A DNA stretch of 64,000 nucleotides from Alviniconcha marisindica. Lineage: Eukaryota > Mollusca > Gastropoda > Provannidae. The notes under the pieces are model-generated. The model did no database searches. It had not been told where the DNA came from and was given only the letters and a program-made list of their open reading frames with translations. The translations under genes and the position numbers were made by a program. Shown one piece after another: positions 60,921 through 64,000 of this stretch. How positions within the stretch are numbered: position 1 is the first letter of the stretch; each line of letters starts with the position of its first letter. The stretch covers positions 1-64,000 of the forward strand of contig JABMCL010001811.1 in assembly GCA_018857735.1 (NCBI GenBank). The letters run 5' to 3'.

Positions 60921-61629
60921 ACTACTTGCTTGAATTTGAAGTGCACATACTAAGTACTAAAAACTTAAAAAGTGGACATTTCCTGGTAAATTCCACAGAA
61001 ATTGCAGGAGTCATGCTGACTTTGCATGATTTGTGTCAGCTGATGCACATTATGTATTTTGCTTTGAACAGTCATAAAACTCATAATGAAAAATGCATAC
61101 AGCATAACCAACACAGATAGCATGCAAACAAAGCTGGCACTAAGCAGTAACTTGGTTGGAGTTATGCTCATGATCTAAAACTAGTAAAAGGTAAGCAACT
61201 TGGTGTTTACACCCTGTCAACCAGTACAGTTATATCGAGACAAATAGTAAAAGGTAACCAGACAAAATAGTAAAAAGAAAGTTCAGATTAAAAAAAAAAA
61301 AAAAAAAAGCTCAACCAAAAGCAGATAAGTATCCTAGTTCTATATCTCATTTTTTATTGTTTAAGTGTTGTTTTGTAGTTTGAAAAAGGGGATTATTTTA
61401 CCCCCAAAATTCATATGTTGTGTTTTGTCTTAGTAAATAGCCTTGCCTTTTCTTCTTTTTTTAAGAAGAAAAATAAAACAAAATCTTTTATGGCTTAGTT
61501 ATACAGTCCAAAAATTAAGGCAAGCTTTATTTATGTGTTTTTTTCATTGTCATTCAGATTACACTTTTCAATGACTGGACTTAATTGTTGTGCCTGCCAA
61601 AGGAGTGTAGGACCACATCTGAGATGACA

Positions 61630-62845
61630 GTGACAACATTCAACAGTGACAGTTTGCAAACTAAGCAGCTATGGCATCACAGGTAGTCTCCACCTGTGGC
61701 TCCAAAACTTTCTGACCCAGCGATGCATGAAGGTAGTCATTGAAGGCAAAGAGACACATGAAGTACCTGTAGACTCCGGCGTCCCACAGGGCACAGTCCT
61801 TGGACCCATCCTTTTTCTGTGCCATATAATTATAAATGACCTTCCCAAAGCTGTTAAGTCACAAGTATGCCTCTTTGCTGACGACTGTCTCCTCTACAGG
61901 AGAATTGACTTGCAACAAGATCACCAAATTCTCCAGTCAGACCTAAATGAGCTAGAACGATGGGCAGATACATGGGGCATGCACTTCAATATCAAAAGAT
62001 TGTATATTCTCAGTACTCATAACAAGTCCTCACATTACTACTCCTTGAACAACCAAATATTACAAGCTGACTGCAGTCCCTACCTGGGAGTTACACTAAC
62101 CCATGACCTGAGATGGACGACTCACATCAGCAAAATCACAAGGAAGGCCAGCTCCACCCTAGGCTTCTTGTGCAGAAACCTTCAGTTCTGCCCCCCTAGC
62201 TGCAGAAAAACCGCCTACATCTCCCTTGTCCAATCTGCTTTAGAATACAGCGCTGTAGTCTGGGACCCATACCAGCAAAATGACACTGACAAGCTAGAAA
62301 ACATCCAGAGATGTGCAGCTTGCTTCATCAGTCAAAATTACAAACTAACAAAGACCACACCCCTAGATGTGTCACCAACATGCTGAGAGACCTTGGACTG
62401 CAGTCGCTTCAGATTAGAAGAAAATAGCAATGACTTAGTCATTTACCCTCTTCTTCAAGATAGTCAGAGGGCTGACCCCCACAATCCCTGCAAATGAGTT
62501 TTTGACACCTATAAATGACAAAAGACTGATCAAACCTAGAAACCCAACAGACTTTAACTAGTTTAAGATAACAAATTGTCAAATATATAGTGATAGACCA
62601 CGCAAGAAACAATTCACAGAGTAGATCCTACAGAAACTGCTATCTATAGTCTTTCTTTCCCAGGACTACCATCGACTGGAACAACTTAGAACAGGAAATA
62701 GTTATTAGCAAGACATTGGAAAGTTTTAACAATTTAAGACACAACTCTGTCGCTTCCCCTAAAACATTGGGTGCTGCCCCCTTGTCCACTGACAGGACCC
62801 AAGATTGGGTCCTGTCTGCGTATCGCACTTAACACTTATAGTTAT
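61630..62845 (+). pseudogene. LINE L-a, RT and C-terminal part
   Basis: An open stretch 61646-62386 (246 residues) begins in the RT palm (YGITGSLHLWLQNFL), then SGVPQGTVLGPILFL and FADDCLLY (catalytic Asp-Asp kept). A thumb with YLGVTLTHDLRWTTHISKI and LEYSAVVWDP follows. The sequence continues in other frames to DRTQDWVLSAY (about 62800) and a (TATA)n stretch at 62877. The 5' half is missing, so it is a 5'-truncated insertion, the best preserved LINE piece here. Opposite strand to La, in intron 1. Confidence 0.88.
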
Positions 62846-63022
62846 ACTAGTTATAGTGCGCTTGATGCGGACTCTATATATATATATATATATAAATAAT
62901 AGAGTTTTGTTGTTTCAAAGACACTAAGACAGTCTCCGCGAAAACAACTTTCGAGGGCAACTCAAAGAGATCACCCATCTCTTAGAAAGCTCTGTATCAC
63001 CTCCTTGTTCAAACAGCTCCTT

Positions 63023-63088
63023 CGGCAATATCCACTTTTAGCCCCGTCGGTTCACTGTCCTCAAATGGTATGAGAATGTGTGCGTGTG

Positions 63089-63120
<32 letters not shown>

Positions 63121-63269
63121 ACGGAATGAACTTGAAGTATGCACTACGTTGGCATATATCCATGTATATCAGTTCCTTTCGTACTATGCCAGCTAGTGCT
63201 ATAGATACACACGCATCCTCAAACCATTTGAGGACAGCGAACCGACGGGGCTAAAAGTGGATATTGCCG
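63023..63269. mobile_element. MITE-like element with 47-bp inverted ends
   Basis: Arms 63023-63069 and 63223-63269 are inverted repeats with one mismatch (CGGCAATATCCACTTTTAGC at the left). The 153-bp interior includes a GT microsatellite (63082-63118). Confidence 0.85.
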
Positions 63270-63286
63270 CTCCTTCCGATAATAGG

Positions 63287-63457
63287 TAGGTAGTGTTGCT
63301 TAATGTCCTCAGATGTCAGTTGACATATTAGGGACAAGCTGAAACCAATGCCGAAGCATGGTTCAATACAGCTTTACGTCCACGGAAACCAGAAGGCTCG
63401 TAAGGACGGACAGCCCAGGACGGCCACCTCGTTTCTCACACAGCTCCTGAACTATGA
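63287..63457 (-). mobile_element. SINE-B copy 7
   Basis: 171 bp, flanked by the perfect duplication TTCCGATAATAGG (63274-63286, 63458-63470). These flanks define the element's ends precisely: TCATAGTTCAGGAGC at the start and AACACTACCTA at the end on the sense strand. Confidence 0.95.
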
Positions 63458-63694
63458 TTCCGATAATAGGCCCGATATATCTATTTACAGTGTGACGTAA
63501 CACGCAGCAATATACACTGTACTTGCCGAGCGCGTTCAAATGAGGGATGGATCATGGAGTCGCGCAAAGCAAAATGCGTTACAAATGAAACCGTAGTCTG
63601 ATCAGAAGCGAAAATAGCGGTCCATACTGTGCAGAGAAATCTCTGTAGATGCAAAGTACTAACAAAACGAATACAGTGTTATTGCTGTACTCAC

Positions 63695-63711
63695 AAAACT
63701 TCCGAAAAGAG
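63695..63711 (-). other. SSB: Proposed non-coding first exon of La
   Basis: On the minus strand, CTCTTTTCGGAAGTTTT is followed by a strong donor, GTGAGT (63694-63689). A start at the first C would give a 5'-terminal oligopyrimidine (TOP-like) mRNA with a 48-nt leader. Predicted from signals only. Confidence 0.4.
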
Positions 63712-63794
63712 CGTACGAGACACAAAACACGCGTAGTTCGAAAGGTGATGAAAATAATTGCACCACGTTTTCACCACGCTTTCGAATTTTAACA

Positions 63795-63821
63795 GCGCAT
63801 GCGTTTAATGCGAACTTCCGG
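63795..63821. promoter_or_regulatory. Putative bidirectional housekeeping promoter
   Basis: GCGCATGCG (63795-63803) resembles an NRF1 site and ACTTCCGG (63814-63821) an ETS site. This pairing is frequent in TATA-less housekeeping promoters. It lies about 85-110 bp upstream of the proposed La start. A good donor on the plus strand (GTAAGT, 63927) leaves room for a divergent gene leaving the window. Confidence 0.45.
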
Positions 63822-64000
63822 GTTAAAGCGATTTGGTATAGAATTTCAGAATATAAGCTATTTGGGGATCATATAGAATTAAGAATATTTCCCTTGTTAC
63901 CACCAAAGATTATAAAGTATTTACTGGTAAGTTTTATTATTTTGTTCGAAATATTACTCGAGTGTCCTAAACCGTTTATTGCCCGTAGTTAACTTGTTTT
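63822..64000 (+). other. Possible 5' end of a divergent gene
   Basis: CTG followed by GTAAGT at 63927 could be the end of a first non-coding exon on the plus strand. No coding sequence is visible before the window ends. Confidence 0.25.

Noticed and set aside
42186..63711. A defence or toxin system hidden among the ORFs
   Set aside because: All coding sequence I could support here is La exons or transposon remains; nothing suggests such a system.

Overview
The window is animal nuclear DNA: split genes with GT-AG introns, many microsatellites, and a dense mix of LINEs, SINEs, LTR elements and TIR-bearing DNA transposons. The repeat style (jockey/CR1/L2-like LINEs, a K02A2.6-type Ty3/gypsy element, tRNA-headed SINEs, long CA/GA/TA/G tracts) suggests an invertebrate, probably a mollusc and perhaps a marine gastropod. 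That assignment is inference, because no species-diagnostic gene was identified.

One host gene can be read with confidence. It is the minus-strand gene for the La protein (SSB/LARP3), running from a putative promoter near 63.7-63.8 kb to a stop codon at 42.19 kb. Twelve coding exons join in phase to 372 codons: La motif, RRM1, RRM2, then a basic Lys-rich tail. One exon is a 16-nt microexon that is needed to keep the tail in frame. A 17-nt non-coding first exon beginning with CTCTTTT is proposed, next to NRF1-like and ETS-like sites.

The rest is repeats. At 0.8-13.4 kb lie broken LINEs of at least four families, two of them nested, a TIR element split by a SINE, and many simple repeats. At 13.4-28.3 kb lie tRNA-derived SINEs, small inverted-repeat elements, two minisatellites, a 1.1-kb repeat present twice in direct orientation, and a SINE dimer bounded by a 15-bp target-site duplication. 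At 29.1-34.1 kb lies a nearly complete but disrupted Ty3/gypsy retrotransposon with both LTRs, a tRNA-Leu-type primer site and a polypurine tract. At 34-42 kb lie further retroelement scraps and a foldback element. At 42-63.7 kb the La introns hold a LINE, a piggyBac-like TTAA element, a Kolobok-like TTAA element with a THAP-domain remnant, SINEs and a perfect 41-bp-arm hairpin.

No intact transposase or reverse transcriptase ORF remains. Nothing resembles an operon, CRISPR array or defence system. The observations most worth following are the La microexon and its proposed first exon, the target-site-verified SINE family that can move as a dimer, the two TTAA elements, and a set of short-loop perfect palindromes that look like template-switch products.
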